From: Sordaria brevicollis | Taxonomy: Eukaryota; Ascomycota; Sordariomycetes; Sordariales; Sordariaceae | DNA length: 64,000 nucleotides | Direction: 5' to 3' | Assembly: GCA_033439795.1 (NCBI GenBank) | Contig: JAUTDP010000019.1 | Coordinates: forward strand, 62,001 to 126,000 | Shown: piece after piece, positions 33,775-45,098 of the stretch | Layout: every line of letters begins with the position of its first letter | Numbering within the stretch: the stretch's first letter is position 1 | Notes under the pieces: generated by a model | The model's database searches: none | What the model saw: the letters and a program-made list of their open reading frames with translations, nothing else | Told to the model about the DNA's origin: nothing | Made by a program: the position numbers and the translations under genes

Positions 33775-34200
33775 ATGTCCAATTCCATCACCCCCCGAAC
33801 CGATTGCAACCGCGACGCCCTCCCCGAATTCTGGACCGGCCAACCCACCGACCAAAGCTGGTGGGCCATTCCCAACTGGAACGAATCGCTCGCCGGCATG
33901 CAAGAATGCTGCACGCCCAACGAAGTCCAGGTTGGCGGCGACGGAGACATGGAAGGGTGCGTGCTGTGGTGCGTGATTCCGGATTCTTTCCTTAAGGATA
34001 AGGACGGGAAAGTGCACGAGAATAAGAATGGGGTTCTTTCCGATATGGGCAACTGCGTTAAGAATAGGGGTAACGTGTCGACGGGCTATATTACTGGGGG
34101 GAAGGTGAGGGATAGCAGCGCGGCGGTGAGTGCAAGGACGACGACGTTGTTTGGGGTAGGAGTTTGGGCGTTGTTGACTGTTGGTATGGTTATGGCTTGA
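33775..34200 (+). CDS. small Cys-rich protein with C-terminal hydrophobic tail
   Basis: A single exon of 141 residues begins at ATG 33775 (context GTCAAAATGT). It has seven Cys (CNRD, a CC pair, CVLWC, CVKN...) and a Trp-rich N-terminal half (DQSWWAIPNWNES). The last 20 residues are hydrophobic (LFGVGVWALLTVGMVMA) after a Ser/Ala-rich stretch, which fits a tail anchor or GPI signal. There is no N-terminal signal peptide, which argues against a classical GPI protein unless an upstream exon is missing. Codon use looks genuine. I do not recognise a named family; small Cys-rich proteins of this kind are common in filamentous fungi. Confidence 0.65.
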   Translation: MSNSITPRTDCNRDALPEFWTGQPTDQSWWAIPNWNESLAGMQECCTPNEVQVGGDGDMEGCVLWCVIPDSFLKDKDGKVHENKNGVLSDMGNCVKNRGNVSTGYITGGKVRDSSAAVSARTTTLFGVGVWALLTVGMVMA

Positions 34201-34678
34201 GGGGGTTGATGAGGAATATGATGTTGAGTGGTCGCGAGGAAAATAGAGCGTGGACGGGTTAGCATAGTGATAATTTCAAGCGTCTTTCTCGTTCTCTTGA
34301 ACCCCTTACCTTTAGGCAATTTGTGGATATTGTCCGTTGAAGCCATCACCATGTCTTGGCTTCCTTGGCACAAGGACCAAAAGCCGATATGGCATTCCTT
34401 TCCGACGAGCTAAAGAAAATTTGCGTGGTCAAGAAGGACATCATCGCGAGCGTGGCGACTACAAAGTAACGGCTTCGTAGGTCTGAATGCTAGAAATACA
34501 AATTGCTCAACAAGTAAAGGATCCGCCCCAGTTTGCTTCCGCCTGTCCATCGCCGTCGTTCCAATCATAACATTGACCGTGTTGTGTGCATGTCTCTGTC
34601 TCTCATCTACTCTAAACCATACTAGCCAGGCATAACCAACCGGCATATATAGCATCTTCAGAGGGGTATAGCGTTGGA
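34201..34678. other. convergent 3' flanks
   Basis: This lies between the 3' ends of the small Cys-rich gene (+) and the SAPS gene (-). No gene is seen. Confidence 0.5.
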
Positions 34679-37600
34679 TTAACGTGCTCCGGCTGGCCTG
34701 TTGACAAAAATCTCCTCCGCGTCATCGTCATCGGGGTCCTCGATACTCGTCCTTCTCTTGGCCTCGACCGCTCGGTTGATCTTTTTGCCGTCCTCACCAA
34801 TGACCAGATCCTCCATCATGGCATCCAGTTCCTCGGGCTCCTCGGTTATGGGAACACCGCTTTCGGGGTTCGCATTTTCCTTTTGCTTTTCTGAACCCTG
34901 TTCGTCAGCCGAAGACCCTGTAGCCTCCTTCTCATCCTTCTTCCCGAACCCAGGAGTAGAGAAGGGCCAAAGGTTGCCAAATGGACTACCGCTTTTGCTG
35001 GGGTGGACTGGCAGTGGCTTGACGAGGATCTTCTCCCGCGTGGGGTCGATGCCAGAGACCATACCACCCGAAGTGGGAGAAGCTGCTGAATCCTGGCCAT
35101 TACCTTCAACCTCGGGCATGGCAAAGTCTCCAAACTCTTCGTCATCGATATCATCCACCACTTCACCTCCGTCACCGCCATCATCGGATTCGCTGTCACG
35201 CCCATCTCCAAACCGTTCCGCATCCTGGCTGTCCTCCCTGCCCTTGTTCTTCTGCCCGCCGGGAACCATACCACGCCACCAAGACCCACGGTTCCAGGTG
35301 CTACCTCCCATGCCGTTGTGTGCTGTGTTATCCATGTCTCCATCATCGCTGCCAGACCCATTGCCATCATTATCCTCATCGTCGTCCTCCTCTTCATCGT
35401 CAAAAGGGTTCCTGAGGCGATCGCTAGCTGACTCGTTTGGCAGGCTGAAGGTACCAGAGCCGGTGGAATTGTCGGCCTGAGCTGAACTGCCCTCTTGCCC
35501 ACCATTGGCGGCAGCTTCGGCGTTGCGCTTGTTCATGGCTAACCGGGCGGCAAGTTGGAGACGCGCGCGAGAAGGCGGGATATTAAGGGGCGGTGGAGGT
35601 GGAGGGGGTGGCGGAATCGAGGGTGGGTTCATGGAGTTCGACAAGTTGGCGTTAAGAGGGTCGGTGTAGGCACGGAACTGCATGCTGAATTAGCATATTG
35701 TTCGCATCTGGAAGAAAAAGAAATAGAGGGAAATTGTTAGTGGAATGTGAATCAAGAAAAAGGTGAGCAAGATCAGGCATGCATGGCGACTGGCAACAGC
35801 GTGGCAATACGTGTGAGGAATTGGAGACAAAAGTGTATGCCATCGGGCGGAATATGGGTGATGTGCAACGATAGAAGGAACCGTGAGGGGCAAGAGAGGG
35901 TCTTCTTGACGTTGCGGCACCCTTGGTGTCACAAAAGAACCGACCACGGCCCCGAGGAAGGGAGCCTGATCACGAATATCCACTGGAGTGAGGAGGAAAT
36001 GAGAGGAAAACAATGTCCCAAGTTGCTAGCCCACTATAACCTTGGCGCCCTTTTAATCATACAACTCCCACATCTAAAGAACAATCCTGACAGCTCGGAC
36101 GACGTGAAGGAGAGAGCAACATTTGTTGCATGCGTCTCATATCCGGTCGTAATCCTCTGCTCGAGGAGGAGGGAAGTGGATCATCCGGTTGATTTGGCAA
36201 AGAAAGTGATTGAGCTCGAGCGCGTCCGTAGGACTGGGTTCCGGCCGCGTCCACTGGCTTTCAAAGTCGTCATATAGTGGAGTGTCGATTTCGTCAACGC
36301 CCCATGCAGGCTCGATAGGACTCTCCTGGGGTGAAGATTGTGGTCTCACTGGTGAGAGCTCCTCGGGCGATCGAGCTGGCGCTGGCGGGTTTGTCTGGGT
36401 AATGGGTCGCTGTCCGAACGTTTCCGTTTTCCAAGCAACGGCTGGAGAGCAGCCATCAAAGTCGGCAAGACCTTCTTCGAAGTCCTCATGGTCCAGTCCA
36501 TAGCTGCTTGGGTCGTCCTCGTAGTCTTGTTCGTCGAAGGGCTCGTTGTTGTTGTTGTGTTCGACATCGACTTCGAAATCAACATCCTTAACATCTTGGA
36601 CCTCGGCAAGTTCCTCCCCGTCGACGAAGGAGCCGTGGTCGCGTTTGCTCGGTATCAAGGGCTCACTTGAGCCTATGGGGAACATGTCATGGGGATGGAG
36701 AAGAGATGAGACATAATCAGAATAACCAACCTCGTTGTTCACATCCTCCTCGTTGTCCTGCTCCTCGTCCTCGTCCTCATCGCTCGAACTGCCAAAGCCA
36801 CTCATGAGAGTACCGGCACTGATAGCAAATGGCCCAATCCCATTTCCTCCCGAACCATCCGCAACATCTTGTCCTCCGTTCAAGCCTGCCTCAGCAAGGG
36901 CATTAGACCCACCGCTCAGACCAAGTGATCCAAGAGCGGAAAGTCCGACGCCAGACATGCCGGAGCCAGAACGGCCCATCAGGCTCTCCGGCCGCACACC
37001 TCCGAGCACGGCATTGTCGCGTGTCCGCGTAGCGCTGAGAGGGCCTTCGACGTACTCAATCCAATCCCGCGCCATAACCTTCTCCAGAATGCACTCAGTG
37101 AGAACTTCGGTTTCGTGGCGCTCAGTAAACTTGACAACCTCCTCAGCAATCAGCGTCAAGTGCCCCATGTATCCCATACGGGTCTTCCTTTCGTTCTCGG
37201 ACTTCTCGCTTGCGAGTTGTCCACCAATAATTTGGTTGGTGATGTCGGCCGTCTCAAAGAGGCTGATAGCCAGCTTATGGTTATAGCTGTCCTTCATAGG
37301 GCCGTTAAACACCTGCTGCACAATGTCGTACACCACATTGTGGAGGAAGTTATTCCACGGGTAAGAGAAAAAGAAGCTCAGAATCGTGGGGACAACCTTG
37401 TACTCGACAAACTGCATCTTGAGGTAGTCGCCGACAACAGGCTCGTGCGGCTTGTCAGCCTCAGAAGCGTTGTGGGCAATGGTGGCATCGGGGTCGCTCT
37501 GATCGCCACCAGTAGACATCTGACTGGTCTCCGCCTGCCCCTCCTTTGCGGTGGCCTGAATAGACTCCGAGGATTCTGTCGTCTGAGGAGCGTTCGAAAA

Positions 37601-39513
37601 GAGGGGCGCGGGAGTATCGTCCGGGTGGGGAGACATCTCCTCTGGAACTGCGGACTTGTCCAAGCTGCCGCGAAGTTCCAACTTGACGTCCTCAGCAGGC
37701 TTAGCATCCGATTCGCTTCCTTCCTTGTCGGAAGAGCTTTCCTCCTTGTTGTTGACATTGTCGCTTTGTCCCTCAGAGCCAGCAGCTGTCCTAATAGGCA
37801 CGGACGCCTTCTTGGTCGGGGAAAGAGGAGCAACCACCAGATTGGGATCATCGAACTTGATAGGTGCGGTCTCCTCCATGGGATTATGGAGGTCACGAAC
37901 GCGCAGCCTTGGAGAGCTCAGAGGCTCCTCAACAAAGTCGTCCTCGTCCTTATCCAAGAACGACGATGCCGGACCTGGCAGCGAAACCTCGGGGAGCTCC
38001 TCGACGCCGTGCGTGATGTCTTCATCGGTGGTATGCGTAACCTCCTCAAAGCCATCATCATCCACTGATGTGTTGGTAACTCCCAGCTTCCTGCCAGTAT
38101 CCGCCGGGGAAGTGTGTGAGGCGCGCATGGTAATATCCTCCGCTGCGGAAGGAGGCTCCTGTTCCCTAACGGGCACGAGCTTGCCTTGCGTGCGGAGCAA
38201 CTGTCGCTGCGCGTCACGCTGTGCAATAACTTCTTCAGCGCCCAACTCGTTGAGCAAGCCCATGTTACTGCAGTGGAGTAGTTCGGCCATCAGCTCGCAT
38301 GTCTTGAATCTGTCGAAGCCCAGCGGCTCGATATGGTCACCAAACGTGGAGGTGAAGCGTTCCTTTTGCGCGGGCGCGTTCATGATGAGGCTCATGAAAT
38401 CCGGGATATGGTCGGCGAACATGCGCAGCAAGGTGCCTAGGTAAATCGGGTCACGGGTCGAAGGGGTCGAGTTGGGGTCGGTTGCCTCTGGGTCGTAATC
38501 CGAGTTGTTCTTTCTGATGACTTCGATGACAATGCCCACACCACACGTCAGGGGGTTACCGCCACCGAGCATGTACTTGATCAGCTGCTCTACGCAGGGC
38601 TTTGAGACAAGTTGTCGTGTGAGCTCGTTCGGTCCGATGCAAGTCTGTTCGTTCTGCGAGGCGTTGGCAGAAACAGTGATGATGGCTTTGATAAAATCGG
38701 CGGCAGACGTCTGGGTTGCCCAGCCGTGCTCTGGGCCAAGGAATGAAAGCAGAGTGGGCATCACATCTTGGGTGTACAGCCACTACAAATTGAGGACACT
38801 GATTAGCAATAGAAAGCTTGCAATACCATTATTGGTCCACTTACCTCGACGATGCCGTGCCCAGCATCAGTTCTCTCCAAGCTGATGATCCTGAGCAGCA
38901 GATCCATGACCATGGGGCAATCGACGTGCCTGAGCATATCGGGAACAGCGCCGTCGAGAGATTTGAGAAGGTCGATCATTTCCTCGGTCTTCCTATCGAA
39001 CAAGGACTCGTTCACCTTGGTAAAATAGCTGGCCTGGAGCGGGTCGAGGGGGGCAGGGCGCTTCAGGAACTGCCAGAACTCGCGCAACAGGTCTTTGCTC
39101 TCCATAAGGGCCTCGAATATTGACCAGTTGTCTGACGACAGAATCTCGGCAGCGACAAAAGCATAGCGGTTCCGTTTCTTTTCAACGGCGCCGTCATCGT
39201 TGCTCGCATCGGTGGCCCTCGATGAGGCGCGGGGTCGAGAAAAGGGCAGGGCAATACCCTTCCGGTCTTCGTCCTCTTCGTCATCCTCATTTTCGGCAGC
39301 CGCCACAGGTTCCAGCTTGGGAGCGACAACGTATTCTAGCAGTCTCTTGAGAACATCTTGGTCGCGCAGATACTCGACAAGCTTCGCGTTATGTTGTTTG
39401 AGCTCCTGGATCAAGTCGCTCTCGTCGAGAAGCTCCTCGAGGGCAAAGTCGCCGCGGTCAAGGATGTTATCTATTGTGCTGGCGACAGCATAGCCGCCGA
39501 ACCTCCAGAACAT
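34679..39513 (-). CDS. SAPS-family regulatory subunit of Sit4/PP6-type phosphatase
   Basis: Exon 1 is 39513-38845 from ATG MFWRFGGYAV. A 62-nt intron (GTAAGT; GCTAAT branch) joins it to exon 2 starting at 38782 (GIVE-WLYTQDV). The N-terminal half is a SAPS domain: ILDRGDFALEELLDESDLIQELKQHN, LVEYLRDQDVLKRLLEYVV, FLKRPAPLDPLQASYFTKVN. SAPS proteins dock Sit4/PP6 phosphatase and steer it in growth and cell-cycle control. The 3' part is uncertain. Exon 2 stays open to 36137, giving 1104 residues. However, 35677-34679 encodes a tail (FRAYTDPLNANLS, a Pro run, SRARLQLAARLA) that I associate with fungal SAPS proteins. Joining a phase-0 donor in exon 2 (36730 GTTGGT, or 36349 GTGAGA) to the acceptor at 35678 yields that tail, 1239 residues with the first donor. 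Confidence 0.8.
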
Positions 39514-42057
39514 GTTGGGCTAGTGTTATGAGTACGTCGGGGCGCCAGTGGTGAAGAGCACTGGCACCGGACGCAATTGAGGGGGCTCTTTGGATGGTCG
39601 TATGCCAGTTCGGGAGGCGGGCATACGGCGGGGTTGAAAAGCGGGCGGGATGCAAAGTGCGGATTGACCGGATTATTTGGCCGTCTTGGTCGGAAGTGGT
39701 CTAGCCTAGCTCGGATTTTTCGTCTAATGGCTTTGGCCTGGGGGTAACGTATCAAATCGGGTTATGAGCTCGTCAATCGATCGTGCAAAGGGTATCTCAA
39801 GGGTTTAAAACTGCGGTAGGAGTAGACAATGTTAGCTGATGAAGCGAGGCCAGTAACAGCAGGCTGTCTAGGTAGAAGATGGGCAGTAGTGATGATGCAA
39901 GATGCCCCAGCCCGGCCAGAATTTGGATAAAAGTCAAGAGAACGATGACAGGCGAAAATGCAAGTAGGAGTAGGTAAGCAGCCTTGAGGATAGGGGCAGC
40001 ACGCAGTCTCTCGAGGGGGACAGGAAGGGAAGCTGGAACAGATGCAGGGGGGCACGTGAAATGACTGGTTGGGACCATGTTTGGCGCCGAGGGTCGAAGG
40101 GTAGAAGCACCTTCTCCAAACCATTTGCTGCTCGGTTACAAAAGCCCTGTCGTGCAGGAGCAGCTTGCATTTCCCAGCGAAGCAGGTGATCAAAGCACAA
40201 GAGGTATGCGTACAGAGTGAAGGATGGGCAGACGTAAAGCAGCAATGTAGCTTAGAAGATGTTGCTGTTGTTGTTGTTGTTGACACGGGAGAAATGGTGA
40301 TGGTGGTTGTGGACGGTTTGGTGGTTGTGATGATTGGTGACGGGAGGGCAGTAGTACGGGGGGCACGGGGCAACATCCCACACACAAGGACGAAGAGGGA
40401 AGAGGAGGGGAAGCTGTGCTTGGCTGCGACGAGAGCCCTGACTGCTGCCCTGCGTGCTCTGGTGGACGGGACAACCGCCGACGGCGGACACGGCATCGAT
40501 TGGACTGGGACGGACTTCGTCGGGGGCCTGGGCCAAGAAGAGAGAGAGAGGGGGGGGGGGGGGGGGGGGAACCTTCGTTGACGGAGGGCGGGCGGGCGAG
40601 GGGTCTTGACCGGAGTGGAACTGAGATCGAGACGGCAGACAGAGAAACACGTACAGAAACTTTTTGGGTTGTCGTGAAGGAGGCAATCAGATGTTCCGAA
40701 TTAGCCTGGTTGAGAACAAAAAAAGGACGTTGCCGTCATGAATGGAGCAATCGGGAGCGTCGTGGACAAAAGGGTTGGCAAATGTTGGGTTTGGTTAGTT
40801 GGAAAAGAGGTGTCGCGGCGTGTGTAGAACAGTCGCAGATTTCCAGCCGAGATTCAGGATCCAGATTCCAGATTCCAGATTTGTTGATGTTGACGCTGAC
40901 GCTCTTGTCCGTCCGAGTCAAGTCCGCGAAATTGGAATGGAGTGGGCGACGGGCTTGGTCACGCTTGATTACGTCTCGCCTTCTCCACATCACGGTGTAT
41001 GGTGACTTTTAATTGGCTTATATGGCTGGGGCTGGGCGGCGCATGGGCCATCACTTCTCAAGTGAGAAGGCCGACTGGGATTCAGAGTGACATTCTTATC
41101 GCTTTTTATCAGTCAGCACAGCTTCAAACCATGTTGATCTCTTTCACCTTCTTTGCTTTACCTCATGTCAAGATCTTTTCTTCATGAGGATATTGATGTT
41201 CAGTTCTACGTGATTGAAAGAGTGCAGCTTTGTCGAAATAAGCACGTTGGTTTGTTGCGCCCGCCGAGAAAACACAATGTTGAGTTGACATCCACATAGG
41301 GACACTTCACCTCCCAGCCCATGCTCAATCACGGTCGCCATGAAGATTCCAAGATGTCGCTACCTATCTATGCCTCAGGAATAACCATATGCCATAGTCG
41401 CCTGGTCAAGCGACTCTTCAATGTTCTATCTCCTCACCGAGCTTGAAAGTTGATATCAAGGCAAGGCAGGCTCAATTGTGCCAACGTCCATTCCATCCTC
41501 TGTCCTTTCAAATCAAGGAATCTATCACGACATCCCATTCGCCACGTTTTTACCCCTGGCTCAGCACGTGTCGACCGCAGATTCCATGCGACGGGCAGCC
41601 GCCCAGCCCCCAGATCTCGGAGCGTGACGACCTAGCTGGTTCTCCATGAGCTTATCTTATCAGAAGGGTCAGGTACCTCGAGGTTCATCACTCGCACAAA
41701 ACATCATATTTGTCGAGGAACCTAAATGTTAAACAAAATTATGATATATCTGAAAGCTCAAATATGAGCATATCGGGTCGCCTTTCTAACGTACGCGCAA
41801 GATTGGCGGGTGACGGGAGATACACTCTTGTTCGGGTACAATTGGGGGCCTGAAGATAAAAAGGGAGCCGAGTTCCAATACCAACATGACATGTTGGGTG
41901 AAAAAGTATCATCGATGATTCAAAGACCTACTGTAGTCAAACACATGGCTCTAAGAGTGTCCCATCATTTGGAGGTTATTGCGAGCAGATGCTAAGGGGG
42001 GAAAAAGAAAGAAAGAAAAGGTGACGGCCAGCCATCTATAAAAAGAAAGGTAGACGA
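39514..42057. other. 2.5-kb intergenic region upstream of SAPS gene
   Basis: No gene is supported. It contains a GTT-rich microsatellite at about 40261-40282, an (AG)n run leading into a 20-G tract at 40540-40569, and three tandem copies of CCAGATT near 40860-40880. Much of it is likely the SAPS promoter and long 5' UTR. Confidence 0.5.
40540..40569. repeat. (AG)5 followed by poly-G (20 G)
   Basis: Purine-only run on the + strand about 1 kb upstream of the SAPS start codon. Exact length is unreliable. Confidence 0.85.
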
Positions 42058-44517
42058 CTACGCCTCATTTTCCTCCGCGGTCGCAGTGCCGGGATAAGTC
42101 TCTTCGTCTGTCACCTCGATATGAAGCTGCATCATCTTCCTCCGTTCATCGTAGCTGCTGTAGGCAAACATGGTCCCTCGCATTGGCCTGTACTTACTGC
42201 AGATGGTATCAGCTTTTTCAGCGTTGTCATCGCCTTGGTGCTTATCAGTGTGTGGTACGGGCAGAAAGTCCACCGTCGTGCAACTTCCTTTAGACCCGAT
42301 GGAAATGTGCGTGGGGTCACTGTACGCACGACTGTTGAGATCCCAGACGTGACCCACGGCTCGGCATCCGCCATTGCGGTATCGGAAAATAATCCCCAGG
42401 CAGGTTCCTTTAGAGATGGCCCCTTCATCGAGAAAATATACCCGGGCTTCCGATACATCAGAAAGGGCTGCGTAGCTCATGACAGCCTCAGTGGGCAACT
42501 TGAGACCAACAGGCAATCTGGGGTATTGAAATGGGCTGGTTTTGCTTTGATCGAGGGCTTGATTTTTGTCGAGTGGTGCTCCTGTCCCTTCGGAATCGTC
42601 GACGTCATGTACCGCCGCGAAGATGATGTTGGTTTCGTGAAGCCTGCATCCTTGGCCATACAATAATGCTCTGGGTTTTGGGCTGCTCCAGACCACTGGT
42701 GGTCTGCCATCTGGATAGCCCCTGTAGCGAGGAAGGTCAATGGTATCACTGGTAGTCATATTCAGAATAATGTCTCCCGCAAGACGCATGCGAACCCATA
42801 TGCGACTGTTCTCGTATTCAACGATGCCCATGCGGAGAATCTGGTCTCCTGGAGCAATTGGTAGATAGCATAGACTCCTCTTTCGGCACCTCGCAGTCGA
42901 TTCCGAGCCCCAGGAACCGGTGTCATTGTTGTAATGAGCGAAGATTGCTCGGAGGTCGGTATTGCGGCTGAACATAAAAGTCAGGCCAGTAAGTGACTTG
43001 AAGTTGACGACGTGGCACGTAGAAATTCCTTTATGTACAGGGTAGTATCGAGAAAGCGGAGGGCCAAAACGCTCAGTAGTGAATCGTGTGGTTTGACTCG
43101 GGGAAGGCGGATTTGGCGTATCCCACATCGGTAGTTCGAACTTGTAGAATTTTGGAAAACGGAGGCATAGGAAGCCGTCTTTCGCACAGGCAGTAAACTC
43201 ACGCAAAGTGGAAATGTCTTCGACCACGTAGCCGAGATCATCCGACCACACTCCATTAAAGGTAGGACGATGGGAAAGCCGCTGGATCTCCTTGATACCA
43301 CGGTTATCGAATATGATGCGCATAACTGAATCCGCCGTGTCGGTAGGACATACATGTTTCAAGTCGGAGGGGAGCAGCGGGTCTCCTCGCTTCCACTTGA
43401 TAATATCAACGAGGGGGATCTCCGTGAAAGGTTGTTCGGATAGTAGCTCGAGTTCCAGAGCCAAAGTATAAGCCAGGATGGCTCTCCATAGAAAGGCCCC
43501 CGGTGAGCAGTGCTCATGAATGAGCTTGATGAGTTCGGTCGGGCAAGCAGCTAGTTCAGGCATCCCGTAGGCGCGGGCAACCTCCCTGATGGCCACTTCT
43601 GACATGTCGAAGATGGTGGGAGTTGTGACTTTGTAATAATACGGACGGGGGCCTGGGCATCTGGCCACGGAAGCGAGCCAGAGCCTCTCCCTGGCCAGCT
43701 CTGGAGAAAGCGATGAGGCGTGGAGAAATGTGGCGTAGCAGTCATGGTGATATGCGATGGCGGTGTAGCGGGGGACAATGTCAAAGGGCCAGCTGTCACG
43801 AGTGACTGAGGGACGTGGTCTCCAGGGAGGGTGGGTATGATAGAGACACCATTTGTCGTCTACAATGGTGTAGGCAGACTCGACTGTGTATCCAAAGTGT
43901 GAGCTAGGGGAGCGAAAGAATGACGGGAATGGACCTATGCGGCCGACGTAGCTGAGCTGGTCTTTCAAACCATACAAGACTGTTATAAGCATCTCGGATT
44001 GTTTGCCTCCAATCTCCGGTCTGTCCATATCGACAAAACAGGCTCCGCAACAAGGTAATACCCGTAACGCCTCGGAGCAATCGGCGCCTGGTCCATCGTA
44101 GGAAGAGTAATGCGGGGGATCGCGGGGTTCACGAAGGGCGGCTCGAAGTGATGAAATTAGTCTCTCCCGGCGATTTGCGCCCGGACGAGGAGTTTCTTGG
44201 GAATGCTGCTGAGCGACATTTGGCAAGTGGTTGGAGGGGGCGTTGGAAGGGGCATCTGGTGAGGCACCGGAGGAATCGTAGGAGGAGTCGTTGGCAGGGT
44301 CGTGGTTTGGATTGTTTGGAGTGTCGTTTGAAGGTTCGTTTGACGGTTCGCTCAAAGGATTGACCGACGAGACATTGGAAATGGTGTTCTGCGATGTGTT
44401 GGACGTATCATTGGGAGATACATTTGGCGGTTCGTTTGAAGAGTCTCCAGATGAGCCGTTGGAAGGGTCAATAGAAGACTCGTTGGGAGATACGTTGGAA
44501 TCCGCAGTGTCGTCCAT
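42058..44517 (-). CDS. uncharacterised fungal protein (819 aa) with Ser/Asn/Pro repeat N-terminus
   Basis: A single exon starts at ATG 44517 (MDDTADSNVS); five codons further upstream are open but begin with TTG. Residues about 5-105 are a degenerate repeat of short Asn/Ser/Pro/Asp units (SNEPSNDTPNN and variants), surely disordered and probably length-variable. The remaining 700 residues are globular and rich in Trp, Tyr and Arg, with hydrophobic beta-like segments (YTAIAYHHDCY, FLCLRFPKFYKFELP, GTCLGIIFRYRNGG). No signal peptide, membrane helix or catalytic motif is recognised. I cannot assign a family. The intact long frame and balanced composition make it a real gene, function unknown. 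Confidence 0.75.
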   Translation of the reverse strand: MDDTADSNVSPNESSIDPSNGSSGDSSNEPPNVSPNDTSNTSQNTISNVSSVNPLSEPSNEPSNDTPNNPNHDPANDSSYDSSGASPDAPSNAPSNHLPNVAQQHSQETPRPGANRRERLISSLRAALREPRDPPHYSSYDGPGADCSEALRVLPCCGACFVDMDRPEIGGKQSEMLITVLYGLKDQLSYVGRIGPFPSFFRSPSSHFGYTVESAYTIVDDKWCLYHTHPPWRPRPSVTRDSWPFDIVPRYTAIAYHHDCYATFLHASSLSPELARERLWLASVARCPGPRPYYYKVTTPTIFDMSEVAIREVARAYGMPELAACPTELIKLIHEHCSPGAFLWRAILAYTLALELELLSEQPFTEIPLVDIIKWKRGDPLLPSDLKHVCPTDTADSVMRIIFDNRGIKEIQRLSHRPTFNGVWSDDLGYVVEDISTLREFTACAKDGFLCLRFPKFYKFELPMWDTPNPPSPSQTTRFTTERFGPPLSRYYPVHKGISTCHVVNFKSLTGLTFMFSRNTDLRAIFAHYNNDTGSWGSESTARCRKRSLCYLPIAPGDQILRMGIVEYENSRIWVRMRLAGDIILNMTTSDTIDLPRYRGYPDGRPPVVWSSPKPRALLYGQGCRLHETNIIFAAVHDVDDSEGTGAPLDKNQALDQSKTSPFQYPRLPVGLKLPTEAVMSYAALSDVSEARVYFLDEGAISKGTCLGIIFRYRNGGCRAVGHVWDLNSRAYSDPTHISIGSKGSCTTVDFLPVPHTDKHQGDDNAEKADTICSKYRPMRGTMFAYSSYDERRKMMQLHIEVTDEETYPGTATAEENEA

Positions 44518-45098
44518 TTCTGAGCCCGTCAAGAAGACAACATGAGATTGTAAGCAAAGGGATTTCGGTATACCAGAAGCGATGGTAAAATGACCACACC
44601 AACTTGATAAAGCACAGGAACGAACTAGGAGTAAGGTTGGATGAGACTGCCAATGATGTTATTTTGTGGTTTACAAGTACCTCCATTGGTGCATCTTACA
44701 TTTTGAGGAAAGAAGTGAACGGTGAGAACTTCCAGAGAATGCGCTTTCCAAAGGGGGTGGCTTAACATTTGTGGTAAATTACACAAAGTATATCATGTAC
44801 ATACACTGTACCAGCTGTAACCTCCACTGAGTGGACATCGAGTGATAGGGCTGCATGGGCGGGCCACTCCGCTGTGCGGAGCCTGTCAATCCCCCGCAAT
44901 TCAGGAACAAATACGTGATTGTAAGATTGTAAGGTAACATTGACGACCGCTTTCCGTTGTTGGCGAAACAGCAATTTCATTTCGGTTGAAAACTCTTGTG
45001 GCTGTCACGATCAAACATCCCACTTTCCCAGGTCCCTCTACAACTTTATCAATTGATTCCTACCTCACCATGCTTCACTTGAGGTTTCCATCTTCCGT
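44518..45098. other. spacer between two minus-strand genes
   Basis: Promoter of the unknown gene and 3' flank of the SAT4-family gene. Nothing else is seen. Confidence 0.5.

Noticed and set aside
34701..35480. 259-codon open frame (+)
   Set aside because: Ser/Pro-rich antisense of the SAPS tail exon.
37115..38068. 317-codon open frame (+)
   Set aside because: Antisense shadow of SAPS exon 2; no start context or splice support.
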